DNA of 64,000 bases from Flavobacterium sp. YJ01 (GTDB taxonomy: Bacteria > Bacteroidota > Bacteroidia > Flavobacteriales > Flavobacteriaceae): contig NZ_CP119757.1 of the NCBI RefSeq assembly GCF_029320955.1, positions 1,116,001-1,180,000 of the forward strand, written 5' to 3'. The position numbers and the translations under genes were made by a program. Shown here piece after piece: positions 33,754-43,414 of this stretch (its first letter is position 1; every line of letters starts with the position of its first letter). A model generated the notes under the pieces. That model searched no databases, was not told the DNA's origin, and saw only the letters and a program-made list of their open reading frames with translations.

Positions 33754-36057
33754 ATGAAGGTCTGTATTGCCGAGAAACCAAGTGTAGCACGTGAAATCGC
33801 ATCCGTTTTGGGCGCCAATATCAAACACGATGGCTATTATGAAGGCAACGGTTATGCAGTAACTTACACTTTCGGGCATTTGTGCACCTTAAAAGAACCC
33901 AACGATTACAAACCTCATTGGAAAAGCTGGCATCTGAACAATCTTCCGATGCTTCCCGAAAAATTTGAAACTAAAGTGGTTCAGAATTCTGGAATTCAAA
34001 AGCAGTTTAAAATCATAAAAAGTCTTTTTGACAAAGCCGATGTAGTCATAAACTGCGGGGATGCTGGACAAGAAGGAGAATTGATTCAGCGCTGGGTGAT
34101 GAACGAGGCAAATTATAAAGGTGAAATTCAACGTCTATGGATTTCGTCTCTTACAACTGAAGCCATAAAAGAAGGTTTTGAAAACTTAAAACCATCTACG
34201 AATTACGATAATTTATTTTACGCCGGATTTTCGAGAGCCATTGGCGACTGGCTTTTAGGTATGAACGCTACACGTTTGTATACCGTAAAACATGGCGGTT
34301 ACAAACAGGTTTTATCCATCGGGCGCGTGCAAACGCCAACATTGGCGATGGTTGTAGATCGTTTTAGAGAAATCGAAAATTTTAAACCTCAACCCTATTG
34401 GGAATTGCAGACTTTATACAGAGAAACACTTTTTAGTTATGAAGAAGGTCGTTTCTTAAAAAAAGAAGATGGAGAAATCTTAGCAGAAAAAGTAAAAGAA
34501 AGCGATTTTGAAATTGTTTCTGTCGACAAAAAAAACGGAAACGAATATGCGCCAAAGCTTTTTGATTTAACGGGTTTACAGGTTTATTGCAACCAGAAAT
34601 TTGGGTTTTCGGCAGAAGAAACGCTGAAAATTGCGCAAACTTTGTACGAACAAAAAGTGATTACCTATCCAAGAGTTGATACGACTTTTTTACCTGGAGA
34701 TATTTATCCGAAAGTACAGGGAATTCTGCAAAAATTAAGCAATTATGCAGAATTGACTCAGCCTATTTTGGAGAAAAAAATCAAGAAATCACCAAAGGTT
34801 TTCAACGATAAAAAAGTTACCGATCACCACGCGATTATTCCGACTGGAGTTCAAAATAATTTAGCGTATAATCAGCAGCAAGTTTACGATATTATTACAA
34901 GGCGTTTTATTGCTGTTTTTTATGATGATTGTTTGGTTGCGAATACCACAGTAATAGGAAAAGCTGCCGAAGTTACTTTTAAAGCAACTGGAAAAGAAAT
35001 CTTGAAAAAAGGTTTTCGTGTTGTTTTTGAAGATCCAAATGCGAAAGAAAAAGAACCCGATTTATTGCCAAGTTTTGTTGTGGGCGAAAAAGGTCCGCAC
35101 GAGCCTTCTTTCCTTCAAAAAGAAACCAAACCGCCCAATCAGTTTACAGAAGCGACTTTATTGCGTGCAATGGAAACCGCTGGAAAACAAGTTGACGACG
35201 AAGATTTACGTGAATTGATGAAAGAAAACGGAATCGGGCGTCCGTCTACGCGTGCGAATATTATTGAAACTCTTTTCAAACGGCAATATATTGTTCGAAA
35301 TAAAAAACAGGTTTTACCGACTTTAACCGGAATTCAATTGATTGATACGATTCAGAATGAATTGGTTAAATCGGCTGAACTTACTGGAACTTGGGAAAAA
35401 CAATTGAAAGATATTGAAAAAGGAACTTTCACCGCTGCTGCATTTATTAGAAATATGAAAAGCATGGTTGAAGCTTTGGTTTATGAAGTACGAAGCGAAA
35501 CTAAACATGCCAATATTTCGCATGCCGCAACCGTTCAAAAACCTGTTGTAAAAGCAGAAAAAAAGAAATCTTCGGGAATTTCAGCAGAAACGTGTCCGAA
35601 ATGTCAAAAAGGAAATTTGATAAAAGGAAAATCGGCTTTTGGATGCAGTGAATATAAATCGGGCTGTGACTTTGTACTGCCTTTTGTTTTTTATGATAAA
35701 AAAATTACGGAAAGTCAATATTTACGATTGGTTCAGAAAGGTTCTACAGTAAATATAAAAGGCTTTAAAACCGATTATGGAACGACAGAAGGTTTAATTC
35801 GTTTTGAGGAAAATTACAAACTGAAATTAGAACCAAAGAAAACGGATAAAAAAGCCGAAACAAAAGAAAGTTCAGATTCTTTGACATGTCCGAAATGCAA
35901 GAAAGGAACAATCTTAAAAGGAAAAACTGCTTATGGCTGTGCCGAATACAAATCGGGTTGCGATTTTAAAGTGACTTTTGATGACGTTCGTGCAAAACTC
36001 GGAGATCAAAAACCTACTAAGGAATTGGTTTATTCGATTTTGAGTGCTAGCGTTTGA
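33754..36057 (+). CDS. topB: DNA topoisomerase III
   Basis: 767 residues. TOPRIM at the N-terminus ('MKVCIAEKPSVAREIA', 'INCGDAGQEGELI'), type IA fold with active-site Tyr305 in 'ITYPRVDTTFL', and two C-terminal zinc ribbons ('CPKCQKGNLIKGKSAFGC' at about 614, 'CPKCKKGTILKGKTAYGC' at about 711). Relaxes and decatenates DNA through a transient 5'-phosphotyrosine single-strand break. TopB-type proteins with extra ribbons are often linked to mobile DNA but can also be chromosomal; the setting here (small accessory genes either side) does not decide this. Confidence 0.93.
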   Translation: MKVCIAEKPSVAREIASVLGANIKHDGYYEGNGYAVTYTFGHLCTLKEPNDYKPHWKSWHLNNLPMLPEKFETKVVQNSGIQKQFKIIKSLFDKADVVINCGDAGQEGELIQRWVMNEANYKGEIQRLWISSLTTEAIKEGFENLKPSTNYDNLFYAGFSRAIGDWLLGMNATRLYTVKHGGYKQVLSIGRVQTPTLAMVVDRFREIENFKPQPYWELQTLYRETLFSYEEGRFLKKEDGEILAEKVKESDFEIVSVDKKNGNEYAPKLFDLTGLQVYCNQKFGFSAEETLKIAQTLYEQKVITYPRVDTTFLPGDIYPKVQGILQKLSNYAELTQPILEKKIKKSPKVFNDKKVTDHHAIIPTGVQNNLAYNQQQVYDIITRRFIAVFYDDCLVANTTVIGKAAEVTFKATGKEILKKGFRVVFEDPNAKEKEPDLLPSFVVGEKGPHEPSFLQKETKPPNQFTEATLLRAMETAGKQVDDEDLRELMKENGIGRPSTRANIIETLFKRQYIVRNKKQVLPTLTGIQLIDTIQNELVKSAELTGTWEKQLKDIEKGTFTAAAFIRNMKSMVEALVYEVRSETKHANISHAATVQKPVVKAEKKKSSGISAETCPKCQKGNLIKGKSAFGCSEYKSGCDFVLPFVFYDKKITESQYLRLVQKGSTVNIKGFKTDYGTTEGLIRFEENYKLKLEPKKTDKKAETKESSDSLTCPKCKKGTILKGKTAYGCAEYKSGCDFKVTFDDVRAKLGDQKPTKELVYSILSASV

Positions 36058-36089
36058 TTTTTTTTAGCCACTTATTTTTATTTGTTTTC

Positions 36090-36286
36090 TGCCACGAATT
36101 TCACAAATTTCCACAAATTTTTTCTCGCAGATTTAGCTGATATAACAGATTTTTATAATGCAGGGTGTGAAATAAATCTGCTGAATCTGCTAAATCTGCG
36201 TGAAATAAAATCCTTTTTAATCCTTTTAATCTGTGGCATATGTAAAAATAAATTCGTGGAAATTCTTGTAATTTGTGGCAAACATT
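36090..36286. repeat. Large palindromic repeat, GCAGATTTAGC family
   Basis: TGCCACGAATTTCACAAATT (from 36091) pairs with AATTTGTGGCA near 36269-36282, and 'CGCAGATTTAGCTGATATAACAG' pairs imperfectly with 'CTGCTGAATCTGCTAAATCTGCG' (about 36177-36200). ORFs inside are artefacts. Confidence 0.65.
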
Positions 36287-36324
36287 TTTTTCATACATTA
36301 GTGCTATCAAAAACCTTATAAAAT

Positions 36325-36801
36325 ATGTTTCAGAAAATTACTCTTATCGCACTTACTATAGCTTTTGTTTCTTGCCAGAAAAAAGAAACCGTTGAAAAAG
36401 ATAAAATCAAAAAAGCCGATTGGTTAATTGGAAATTGGGAAAATACAACGCCAGACGGTGTTTTATCTGAAAACTGGCAAAAATTAAACGATAGTACTTT
36501 TAGTGCGATTTCTTATTTTATAAAAGGAAAAGACACCATTCATTCTGAAAGTATTATTCTAGCACAATTAGGAGAAACGTTGACGTATAAAGCAACCGTA
36601 AAAGGTCAAAACGAAGATAAACCAGTTTTTTTTCCATCGACTTCTGAAACAGAACAACAATTAGTTTTTGAAAACCCGAAACATGATTATCCTCAAAAAA
36701 TCACGTATTCTAAAGGCGAAAATAATACTTTAACAGCTGAAATTTCTGGGAATTTGAACGGAAAACCGAGTTCGGAGAAGTTTGTTATGACGAAGAAGTA
36801 A
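36325..36801 (+). CDS. DUF6265-like lipoprotein
   Basis: 158 residues. Lipobox 'FVSCQ' (Cys17). 'DWLIGNWENTTPDGVLSENWQKLNDSTFSAISYFIKGKDTIHSE' and 'VFENPKHDYPQKITY' match the DUF6265 lipocalin-like beta barrel. Lipid-anchored in the envelope, ligand unknown. The next gene follows after 20 bases. Confidence 0.82.
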   Translation: MFQKITLIALTIAFVSCQKKETVEKDKIKKADWLIGNWENTTPDGVLSENWQKLNDSTFSAISYFIKGKDTIHSESIILAQLGETLTYKATVKGQNEDKPVFFPSTSETEQQLVFENPKHDYPQKITYSKGENNTLTAEISGNLNGKPSSEKFVMTKK

Positions 36802-36821
36802 TTTTTTTACCGATTTAAAAT

Positions 36822-37685
36822 ATGAGTTACGATTTATACTTTTTTAAGAATATAGAAACAAAGATAACCAACGATGAAGTTGAGTATTATTTATCTTTTA
36901 ATTTAGTTCCAGAAGAAAATAATCAATGGTTTTTTCATAATCCTGATACTGAAGTATATTTTACTTTTTTGAAAACAGAAAATGAAGATGATGAAGAATC
37001 TCAAAATTTCGAAAACTTTGAAGATTTAGGTATTTCTTTCAACTTAAATTTTCTTCGTCCTAGTTTCTTTGGAATTGAAGCATTTGACTTTGTAGAAAAA
37101 CTAGTTAATGATTTAGATTTATACGTTTATAATCCGCAGTCTGAAAATGACAAACCATATAAACCGACCAAAACGGAGTTATTTGAGAATTGGAATAAAA
37201 CAAATTTAAATGCTAGTTCTGTAAATTTCCATGAGCAAAACAGCTATTTAGAAATTGAAAAATCGAATACTATTTGGAACTACAATTTTAATAGAAATTT
37301 GATTCAGCAAAAGTTAGGAAATGCCTATTTCGTTCCTAAAATGTTCTTCTTTAAAACGAAGGAAAACAATGAAATAATAACCGTTTCTAGCTGGACAGAA
37401 CATATTCCAAATGTTATTCCTTCGGCTGATTATTTTTTATTGACTAAAGTTCAAAAAAAATGGTTTAAGACTAAAACAGAAAATGCACTGATTACAAGAG
37501 AGAAATTACTAACGGTTTTTGGAGAGTATTTAGAAAATCATGATTTTATAGGTTGCAAAATAATTCATCCCGAAAATGCACAAAAAATCAAAGCGATTTT
37601 TAATAATGTAACTTCAAACATTCAACTTGAAACTTTTGCTGAAAGGATACAAATTGAAAATTTGTTTAATTCTAAATCAAAATAA
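36822..37685 (+). CDS. Hypothetical cytoplasmic protein, 'MSYDLYFFK' type
   Basis: 287 residues with no signal peptide and no transmembrane segment. N-terminal 'MSYDLYFFKNIETKITNDEVEYYLSFNL' and an acidic region (FLKTENEDDEESQNFENFEDL) precede a mixed alpha/beta region ('IWNYNFNRNLIQQKLGNAYFVPKMFFF', 'PSADYFLLTKVQKKWFK'). I recognise the N-terminal phrase as common among small uncharacterised accessory proteins, but cannot name a family. Same strand as, and close to, the flanking lipoprotein genes. Confidence 0.65.
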   Translation: MSYDLYFFKNIETKITNDEVEYYLSFNLVPEENNQWFFHNPDTEVYFTFLKTENEDDEESQNFENFEDLGISFNLNFLRPSFFGIEAFDFVEKLVNDLDLYVYNPQSENDKPYKPTKTELFENWNKTNLNASSVNFHEQNSYLEIEKSNTIWNYNFNRNLIQQKLGNAYFVPKMFFFKTKENNEIITVSSWTEHIPNVIPSADYFLLTKVQKKWFKTKTENALITREKLLTVFGEYLENHDFIGCKIIHPENAQKIKAIFNNVTSNIQLETFAERIQIENLFNSKSK

Positions 37686-37771
37686 AAAATTAAGTATCTA
37701 AGATCTCTGTTTCATAAAATTTAGAATGCACAATTATATATCCATTGAAAAAATTTCATTAATCAAAAAAA

Positions 37772-38230
37772 ATGAATAAGATCATTTTTTTAATTCTGTT
37801 TTCGGTTTTCATAATAAGCTGTAGTAAAAAAACTCAAAATACAATTGATGATCTTTATGATAATTTTTCATTTAATAGTACATTATCAAATAGTACTCAA
37901 ATTATCATAAAACAATACGACTCAGCTACAACAAATAAAACAATAAATGTAGAAAAGTATCTTCCTAATAAGGAATTTAAAACAACAAAAGAACAAGTTA
38001 AAGATTTTGAAATCATTTTTGAGAATGCAGAAAAAACAGGTTATTGCTGTTGTCCAACAAGTTCCTATTCTATTCATTTCCTTAATCAAAAAGAACTGCT
38101 AGATTTGTTTTATGTCGATACACTTCAATATAAAGATAAAGTTCGAATCTATGAGTCCAGTTTTCAATATTCATACATTATAGAAAAACAAAAATGGATG
38201 GATTATTTATATGAAATAGATAAAAAATAA
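37772..38230 (+). CDS. Hypothetical lipoprotein
   Basis: 152 residues. Signal with lipobox 'FIISCS' (Cys17). The mature part is polar with a cysteine cluster 'GYCCCPTSSYSIHFLNQKELLDLFYVDTL' that might bind metal or form disulphides. Envelope-located. Family unrecognised. A short AT-rich gap, then an AACCTCAGCACCTCA-type repeat (38281-38342). Confidence 0.7.
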   Translation: MNKIIFLILFSVFIISCSKKTQNTIDDLYDNFSFNSTLSNSTQIIIKQYDSATTNKTINVEKYLPNKEFKTTKEQVKDFEIIFENAEKTGYCCCPTSSYSIHFLNQKELLDLFYVDTLQYKDKVRIYESSFQYSYIIEKQKWMDYLYEIDKK

Positions 38231-38280
38231 ATTGTACTTGAAGAATTTTAGGAGATTAACATAAAGAAAGCTTTGTCTAA

Positions 38281-38342
38281 TTGAACCTCAAAAGCCTAAA
38301 CCTTAGAACCTCAGCATCTCAGAACCTCAGCACCTCAAAAAA
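38281..38342. repeat. AACCTCAGAACCTCAG repeat block
   Basis: Short direct repeats 'GAACCTCAGCATCTCAGAACCTCAGCACCTCA', belonging to the AGGTTCAAAGG-family half-units. Confidence 0.45.
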
Positions 38343-39503
38343 TCACTCATTCTCCCCGATCTTATTCACCATAAAAATCATCAAAATACCTAAAAGCGCC
38401 ATAACAAGAAACGCCCATTTCATGCTTAGGTATTCAGAGATAAAACCAACCATTGGCGGAACTAATAAAAATCCGAGATAACCAATTGTAGAAATAGAAG
38501 TTAAAGCAGAACCGCTGCTTAATTTTGAAGATCTTCCGGCGATGCTAAACACAAGCGGAACAACGCAAGAAACTCCAAATCCGATTAAAACATAACCAAA
38601 AATAGTTGGATACGCGTACGGAAGAATAAAGCAAATTCCGAAACCTAATGTGATTAGAATTCCGCTATAAAGAAGGATTTTTTTAGTTCCGAATCTCATA
38701 ACGCCATAATCTCCAAAAATACGTCCTAGAGTTACCGCAGATGCAAAAAATACAAACGCAGCGCTGGTTAATTTTGGAGAAGCTTTTAAGATGTTTTCAA
38801 AATAGATTCCGCTCCAGTCGTACATTGTATTTTCGCAAGCCATTGAAACAAAGCAAATCATAGCAAATTTGACAAGATTTTTTTCAGGCATTGAGAAAAA
38901 CTTCTTCTTTACAGGAACTGGTTCATTATGAATACTCATCGGATAAAAACAAGCTGTAAGAGCCAGCATAAAAACACTAACTCCCAACAAGTGATGTGAT
39001 GGCGCGATTTTCTGCGTTACCATTATGTAGCCTAAACCAGCTCCAGAGAAAACTGCAATACTCCAAACCGCATGAAAACGAGTAATAATAGATTTCGGAT
39101 ATAATTTCTGCACTTCTAAAGATTGCGCATTAATCGATAAGTTGAAGATATTTCGTGAAGCTCCAAAAATTAAGAGTACAATAACCAATTGCCAAACAAA
39201 TGCCACCAAACCTGGCAAAGAGAGCACAATATTAAACATAATGGCTCCAAGAAGCATAATGTAACGGCTACTATATTTATTCAATAATTTTCCTGTAAAG
39301 GGCATTGTTAGCATTAAACCAATTGGAAAAGCAAATAAAACGGCTCCAAATTGCGCTTCAGATAAATGTAATTGTGCTTGTATGTGTGGAATTCTAGAAA
39401 CCCACGAAGAATATCCAAAACCTGACAAAAAGAAAAAAACAGTATTGGCTATTCGGTATCCTCGAGGTGTATTTTGAATTTTTTTGAAGAAATGTAAAAT
39501 CAT
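38343..39503 (-). CDS. MFS transporter
   Basis: 386 residues with about twelve transmembrane helices. 'GFGYSSWVSRIPHIQAQLHLSEAQFGAVLFAFPIGLM' at the N-terminus, 'RFGTKKILLYSGILITLGFG' in the second half. It resembles the YbjJ/fucose-permease-like branch. Inner membrane; substrate not identifiable. -7 element at 39523-39530 on the minus strand. Divergent from the iron receptor gene. Confidence 0.88.
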   Translation of the reverse strand: MILHFFKKIQNTPRGYRIANTVFFFLSGFGYSSWVSRIPHIQAQLHLSEAQFGAVLFAFPIGLMLTMPFTGKLLNKYSSRYIMLLGAIMFNIVLSLPGLVAFVWQLVIVLLIFGASRNIFNLSINAQSLEVQKLYPKSIITRFHAVWSIAVFSGAGLGYIMVTQKIAPSHHLLGVSVFMLALTACFYPMSIHNEPVPVKKKFFSMPEKNLVKFAMICFVSMACENTMYDWSGIYFENILKASPKLTSAAFVFFASAVTLGRIFGDYGVMRFGTKKILLYSGILITLGFGICFILPYAYPTIFGYVLIGFGVSCVVPLVFSIAGRSSKLSSGSALTSISTIGYLGFLLVPPMVGFISEYLSMKWAFLVMALLGILMIFMVNKIGENE

Positions 39504-39522
39504 GAAATTGTTTTTCAGACTG

Positions 39523-39530
39523 CAAAACTA
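39523..39530 (-). promoter_or_regulatory. -7 promoter element for the MFS gene
   Basis: Minus-strand TAGTTTTG matches TAnnTTTG, 20-27 bases upstream of the ATG. Confidence 0.5.
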
Positions 39531-39634
39531 AAGCTTTTTAAACTTTATCTTACTACAACTTCCTATAAGATTTTGTCTAAATCGCTCTTAAATCATCATT
39601 TAACAATTTTATCCATAAATCATAAAAATAAAAA

Positions 39635-39664
39635 TTGTTAAAGTTATTTTAATTTTTACATTTG
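39635..39664 (+). promoter_or_regulatory. Promoter of the first TonB receptor gene
   Basis: TTG at 39635-39637, 19-base spacer, TACATTTG at 39657-39664: full Bacteroidota consensus. Confidence 0.7.
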
Positions 39665-39669
39665 CACTG

Positions 39670-39692
39670 TTTTTATTCATTCTAAATAAAAA
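39670..39692 (+). promoter_or_regulatory. Fur-like operator candidate
   Basis: TTTTTATTCATTCTAAATAA directly downstream of the -7 box, over the expected start site. Related copies at 43363-43384, 45917-45937 and 46916-46938. Identity as a Fur box is inferred from the genes controlled. Confidence 0.5.
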
Positions 39693-39720
39693 CTATTTAT
39701 AAACCAATTAAAAAATAGCA

Positions 39721-42027
39721 ATGAATTACCACAATCAGAAAACCTTACGTTTTCTATTTTCTATCAGCTTTTTATTTTCGTTCTTATCCATTTTTGCACA
39801 ACAAAACAACGGAAAAATCAAAGGAACAATTACAACTTCAGATGGCGACGCTGCTGCTGGAGTAAATATTATTTTAAAAAACACTAAATACGGTACAGTT
39901 TCTAATGACGACGGTATTTTCGATTTTAACAGAGTAAGAGCGAATTCTTATACGCTACAAATCTCTTTAACTGGTTATGAAACTTTAGAAACTCAAGTAA
40001 CAGTAACCGAAAATGAAACGACTGCTCTTAATCTACAACTTAAAGTTTCGAACAAAGAATTGCAAGAAGTTGTAGTTAGCGGTAAAAAGAGCATCGCTTC
40101 TAAAAAAACGGATTATGTAGCTAGAATGCCACTTAAAAATCTTGAGAATCCTCAGGTTTACAATGTAATCCATAAAGAGCTTTTATTAGAACAAGTTTCT
40201 ATAGATGTAAAAAGTGCGGTACAAAACTCTCCAGGATCTGTACCTGTTACGTATCCTTCTGGAGGAGTTGGTGTAACTTTTAGAGGTTTTACAACGGGTA
40301 TTAATGCTAGAAATGGAATGGAAACCTCAACCAACCGTTCTTCTACAGACCTTGCAAACGTAGAAAGAATTGAGGTTTTAAAAGGACCTTCTGGAACTTT
40401 GTTCGGTTCGACTATTTCGTCTTTTGGAGGTGTCGTTAACCTTGTTACCAAAAAACCTTTCGAAACAACAGCGACAGAAGTATCTTATACAACAGGAAGT
40501 TTCAACTTAAACCGTTTTACTGCCGATGTAAATACTCCTTTAAACAAAGATAAAACGGTATTATTTAGAGTGAATGCGGCAGTTAATAGAGAAAAGAGTT
40601 TCTTAGATTATGGTTTCAACAACACGGTCGCTTTTACGCCAAGTTTAACTTTTAAGGCAAACGAAAAACTTACTTTTAATATCGATGCTGAATATATCAG
40701 TTCGAACAATACAAGACGTACTTACCATAGATATGACGCAGCCTCTGGAATTACAAATCCTAGAGATTTGAAAATTGGCTATAGGAAGTCATTATTTTAC
40801 GATGATAACGACGCAAAAACTTCTGCAAATAAAGTTTTTGCTCAGGCAGAATATCAAATATCTGATAATTGGAAATCGACTACTTTATTTTCTTTTATGG
40901 GAGAAAATGTAGAACGCAGTTATCAAACTTATACGCTTTGGCTAAACCCTTACGAAGCTGCAAGAAGAGTTGGAAACTGGGGACCTATTTATGATAATTA
41001 CACTAATATCCAGCAAAACGTTAATGGTCAGTTTAAAACTGGAAGCATTAAACACAAGCTTTTAGTTGGTGCCAATTACAGCTTTAACAAAAGTGGTTTT
41101 TCTTCTGGAGTTACAAGATATCTTGACACAATCGACGTGAGAACTCCTTTTAATCCGATGAGAAGAAAAACGGTTGATGCGACATTAACTCAAACTGCAT
41201 ATCCTGTTACAACTAGCAAAACTTTTAGTGTTTACGCTTCTGATGTTATTAATTTCACAGACAGATTATCTGCCATGTTGAGTTTACGTTTAGATAATTT
41301 TAAATTGGACACAGACGAAAGTACAGAAGGTTACAATCAAACAGCATTATCTCCAAAATTAGGTTTAGTATATCAAATTGTTCAAGATCAGGTTTCGGTT
41401 TTTGGAAACTACATGAACGGATTCCAAAACTCGCCTCCAGCCACGCAGCCCGATGCTACAAGATTAATTTTAGATCCTGTTTACGCGGCACAATATGAAT
41501 TTGGTGTAAAAGTAGAGGCATTCAATAAAAAATTGAGCACTACTTTAAGTTATTACAACATCAAAATTGATAATGCTGTACAATATGACAATGATGGTTT
41601 TGCATTTCAGAATGGCGAACAAGTGAGTAAAGGTTTTGATTTTGAATTAATTGCTAATCCGATAAATGGTTTTAATATTATTGCTGGATATGCTTTTAAC
41701 GATAACACTATTCCCGCAACTGGAAAAAAAGCTGTTGGAGCTCCAGAAAACGTTGCTAATTTCTGGACGACTTATACCTTACAAAATACTGTAAAAGGTT
41801 TAGGTGCTGGATTTGGAATAAATTATGTTGGAAAAAGCTATATGTTTGAAGATAACGTATTCTACATTCCATCTTATACAACAGCAAATGCAACCGTATT
41901 TTACGATCAGCCGACTTGGAGAATTGGAGTTAAATTCAACAATTTATCTAATGAAAAATATTGGGATTTCTATGGAAACTCTCAAGCTCCATCAAACTTT
42001 TTGGTTAATTTGACATTGAAATTCTAA
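39721..42027 (+). CDS. TonB-dependent siderophore receptor (1)
   Basis: 768 residues. Signal peptide ending 'IFAQ', CarboxypepD_reg-like beta-sandwich (about 30-115, 'GKIKGTITTSDGDAAAGVNI'), plug domain with 'RIEVLKGPSGTLFGSTISSFGGVVNLVTKKP', then a 22-strand barrel ending in 'FLVNLTLKF'. This is the siderophore-receptor subtype (FhuA/FecA-like). Outer membrane, energised by TonB-ExbBD. Its first 130 residues are nearly identical to those of the gene at 43415, while the plugs differ. Operator and consensus promoter upstream suggest iron control. Ligand unknown. Confidence 0.92.
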   Translation: MNYHNQKTLRFLFSISFLFSFLSIFAQQNNGKIKGTITTSDGDAAAGVNIILKNTKYGTVSNDDGIFDFNRVRANSYTLQISLTGYETLETQVTVTENETTALNLQLKVSNKELQEVVVSGKKSIASKKTDYVARMPLKNLENPQVYNVIHKELLLEQVSIDVKSAVQNSPGSVPVTYPSGGVGVTFRGFTTGINARNGMETSTNRSSTDLANVERIEVLKGPSGTLFGSTISSFGGVVNLVTKKPFETTATEVSYTTGSFNLNRFTADVNTPLNKDKTVLFRVNAAVNREKSFLDYGFNNTVAFTPSLTFKANEKLTFNIDAEYISSNNTRRTYHRYDAASGITNPRDLKIGYRKSLFYDDNDAKTSANKVFAQAEYQISDNWKSTTLFSFMGENVERSYQTYTLWLNPYEAARRVGNWGPIYDNYTNIQQNVNGQFKTGSIKHKLLVGANYSFNKSGFSSGVTRYLDTIDVRTPFNPMRRKTVDATLTQTAYPVTTSKTFSVYASDVINFTDRLSAMLSLRLDNFKLDTDESTEGYNQTALSPKLGLVYQIVQDQVSVFGNYMNGFQNSPPATQPDATRLILDPVYAAQYEFGVKVEAFNKKLSTTLSYYNIKIDNAVQYDNDGFAFQNGEQVSKGFDFELIANPINGFNIIAGYAFNDNTIPATGKKAVGAPENVANFWTTYTLQNTVKGLGAGFGINYVGKSYMFEDNVFYIPSYTTANATVFYDQPTWRIGVKFNNLSNEKYWDFYGNSQAPSNFLVNLTLKF

Positions 42028-42045
42028 AGTCATTTTCTTAAAAGT

Positions 42046-42080
42046 AACACCTCTGTTTAGCTGCAGAGGTGTTTCTTTTT
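42046..42080 (+). terminator. Terminator
   Basis: Perfect AACACCTCTG / CAGAGGTGTT stem (42046-42055, 42064-42073) with a T-rich tail. The PepSY gene starts 33 bases later, possibly by read-through or its own promoter. Confidence 0.8.
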
Positions 42081-42112
42081 ATACCGATTTTATTTTTTAA
42101 TTTTTTATAAAA

Positions 42113-43276
42113 ATGACATTTAAAAAACTAATACTAAAAATACATTTATGGCTAGGATTATCTTCTGGAATAATCGTTGTCATACTTGGAATCACGGGTT
42201 GTTTATACGCTTTTGAAGAAGAATTACGTCCAATAATTCACAATCATTATTATGTTGATCAGGTAAAAGATAAAAAATTACCAATCAGCCATTTAATAGA
42301 AATCGCAAAAGAAACCAATAAAAAGATTCACCCGAAACAAACCTTTTCTGGATGTAAAACATTTAATGATGACAAACGTACCATTGAAACTTGGTTTTAT
42401 GAAGAAGTAGACAAAGACGCTATTTGGTACTGGAATCAATATCATACCACTTACATTTATGTAGATCCTTATACGGGTGGCATAAAAAAAGTAGAAGATT
42501 ACAATTTTGAGTTCTTTGTTTTTGTGCGAATGCTTCACCAAACACTTTGTTTAAATAGCGAAATTGGCGATCCAATTGTCGGAACTGCGACTATTATTTT
42601 TATTATTTCCTTAATTACAGGTTTGATACTTTGGTGGCCCAAAAATAAAAGTGCGGCAAAACAACGTTTTTGGTTTCAATGGAAAAATACCACGAAATGG
42701 AAACGTAAAAACTACGATCTGCATAATATTATGGGTTTTTATATGATGATTTTCGCTTTAATAATTGCATTAACGGGTTTAGTTTGGGCTTTCAGATGTT
42801 ATGATCAAGGAGTTCAATGGCTATTTAATGGCGGAAAAACATATCCAAAAGAAGAAAGAATTGTTTCAGACACCACTCATTATTCTAAAATTGACGCTAA
42901 CGATAAAATATATTTAGCGACTGTAAAAGCAAATCCTAAAGCTAAATGTTACTTTTTGTTTACGCCTGAAGAAAAGGATTCTTTAGCAACTTATCAAACC
43001 TTTATTCGTTACGAAAATCGTTTTGATGACGTATCAATGGAGTTTGACCAATATACAGGCAAGAATCTTAAGATAACAAAATTCGAAGACAAAAATAATG
43101 GCGAAAAATTTCGATTCATAAATTATGATTTACACGTTGGAAGCATTCTTGGCTTTCCAGGAAAAGTATTAGCTTTCTTTGCCAGTCTTGTATGTGCCAG
43201 TTTACCCATAACAGGTTTTCTGATCTGGTGGGGACGAAATAAGAAGAAAAAAGCAACTCCGAAGCCAGTTTTATAA
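42113..43276 (+). CDS. PepSY-associated TM protein (iron uptake)
   Basis: 387 residues. Four membrane helices (about 15-33, 150-170, 205-225, 350-370) with two PepSY-type periplasmic domains; conserved 'HLWLGLSSGIIVVILGITGCLYAFEEE' and 'LHQTLCLNSEIGDPIVGTATIIFIISLITGLILWWPK'. Family members neighbour siderophore receptors and are thought to help reduce or release ferric iron at the inner membrane. Next to TonB receptors on both sides, fitting an iron-acquisition locus. Its stop codon lies inside the terminator at 43261-43294. Confidence 0.88.
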   Translation: MTFKKLILKIHLWLGLSSGIIVVILGITGCLYAFEEELRPIIHNHYYVDQVKDKKLPISHLIEIAKETNKKIHPKQTFSGCKTFNDDKRTIETWFYEEVDKDAIWYWNQYHTTYIYVDPYTGGIKKVEDYNFEFFVFVRMLHQTLCLNSEIGDPIVGTATIIFIISLITGLILWWPKNKSAAKQRFWFQWKNTTKWKRKNYDLHNIMGFYMMIFALIIALTGLVWAFRCYDQGVQWLFNGGKTYPKEERIVSDTTHYSKIDANDKIYLATVKANPKAKCYFLFTPEEKDSLATYQTFIRYENRFDDVSMEFDQYTGKNLKITKFEDKNNGEKFRFINYDLHVGSILGFPGKVLAFFASLVCASLPITGFLIWWGRNKKKKATPKPVL

Positions 43277-43296
43277 AAATTGGCTTCTTTTTTTAT
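43261..43296 (+). terminator. Terminator overlapping the PepSY stop codon
   Basis: GAAGCCAGTTTT (43261-43272) pairs with AAAATTGGCTTC (43276-43287), then T7. The stop codon (43274-43276) is in the loop. Confidence 0.85.
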
Positions 43297-43326
43297 AATT
43301 TATTAACCTTGAAATAGTGGATTTTT

Positions 43327-43357
43327 TTTGTTAAGGAAATTATAATTTCTATTTTTG
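43327..43357 (+). promoter_or_regulatory. Perfect Bacteroidota promoter
   Basis: TTTG (43327-43330), spacer of exactly 19 bases, TATTTTTG (43350-43357). Confidence 0.8.
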
Positions 43358-43362
43358 CCTTG

Positions 43363-43384
43363 TTTTTAATTATTCTAAATAATA
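43363..43384 (+). promoter_or_regulatory. Fur-like operator candidate
   Basis: TTTTTAATTATTCTAAATAA just after the -7 box, matching the motif at 39670-39692. Confidence 0.5.
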
Positions 43385-43414
43385 AAGGCAGAAAATTAAT
43401 CCAAAAAAATTACC

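Noticed and set aside
36082..36321. ORFs in both directions over 36082-36321
   Set aside because: Region is a long palindrome (GCAGATTTAGC family) giving mirror-image peptides; not genes.
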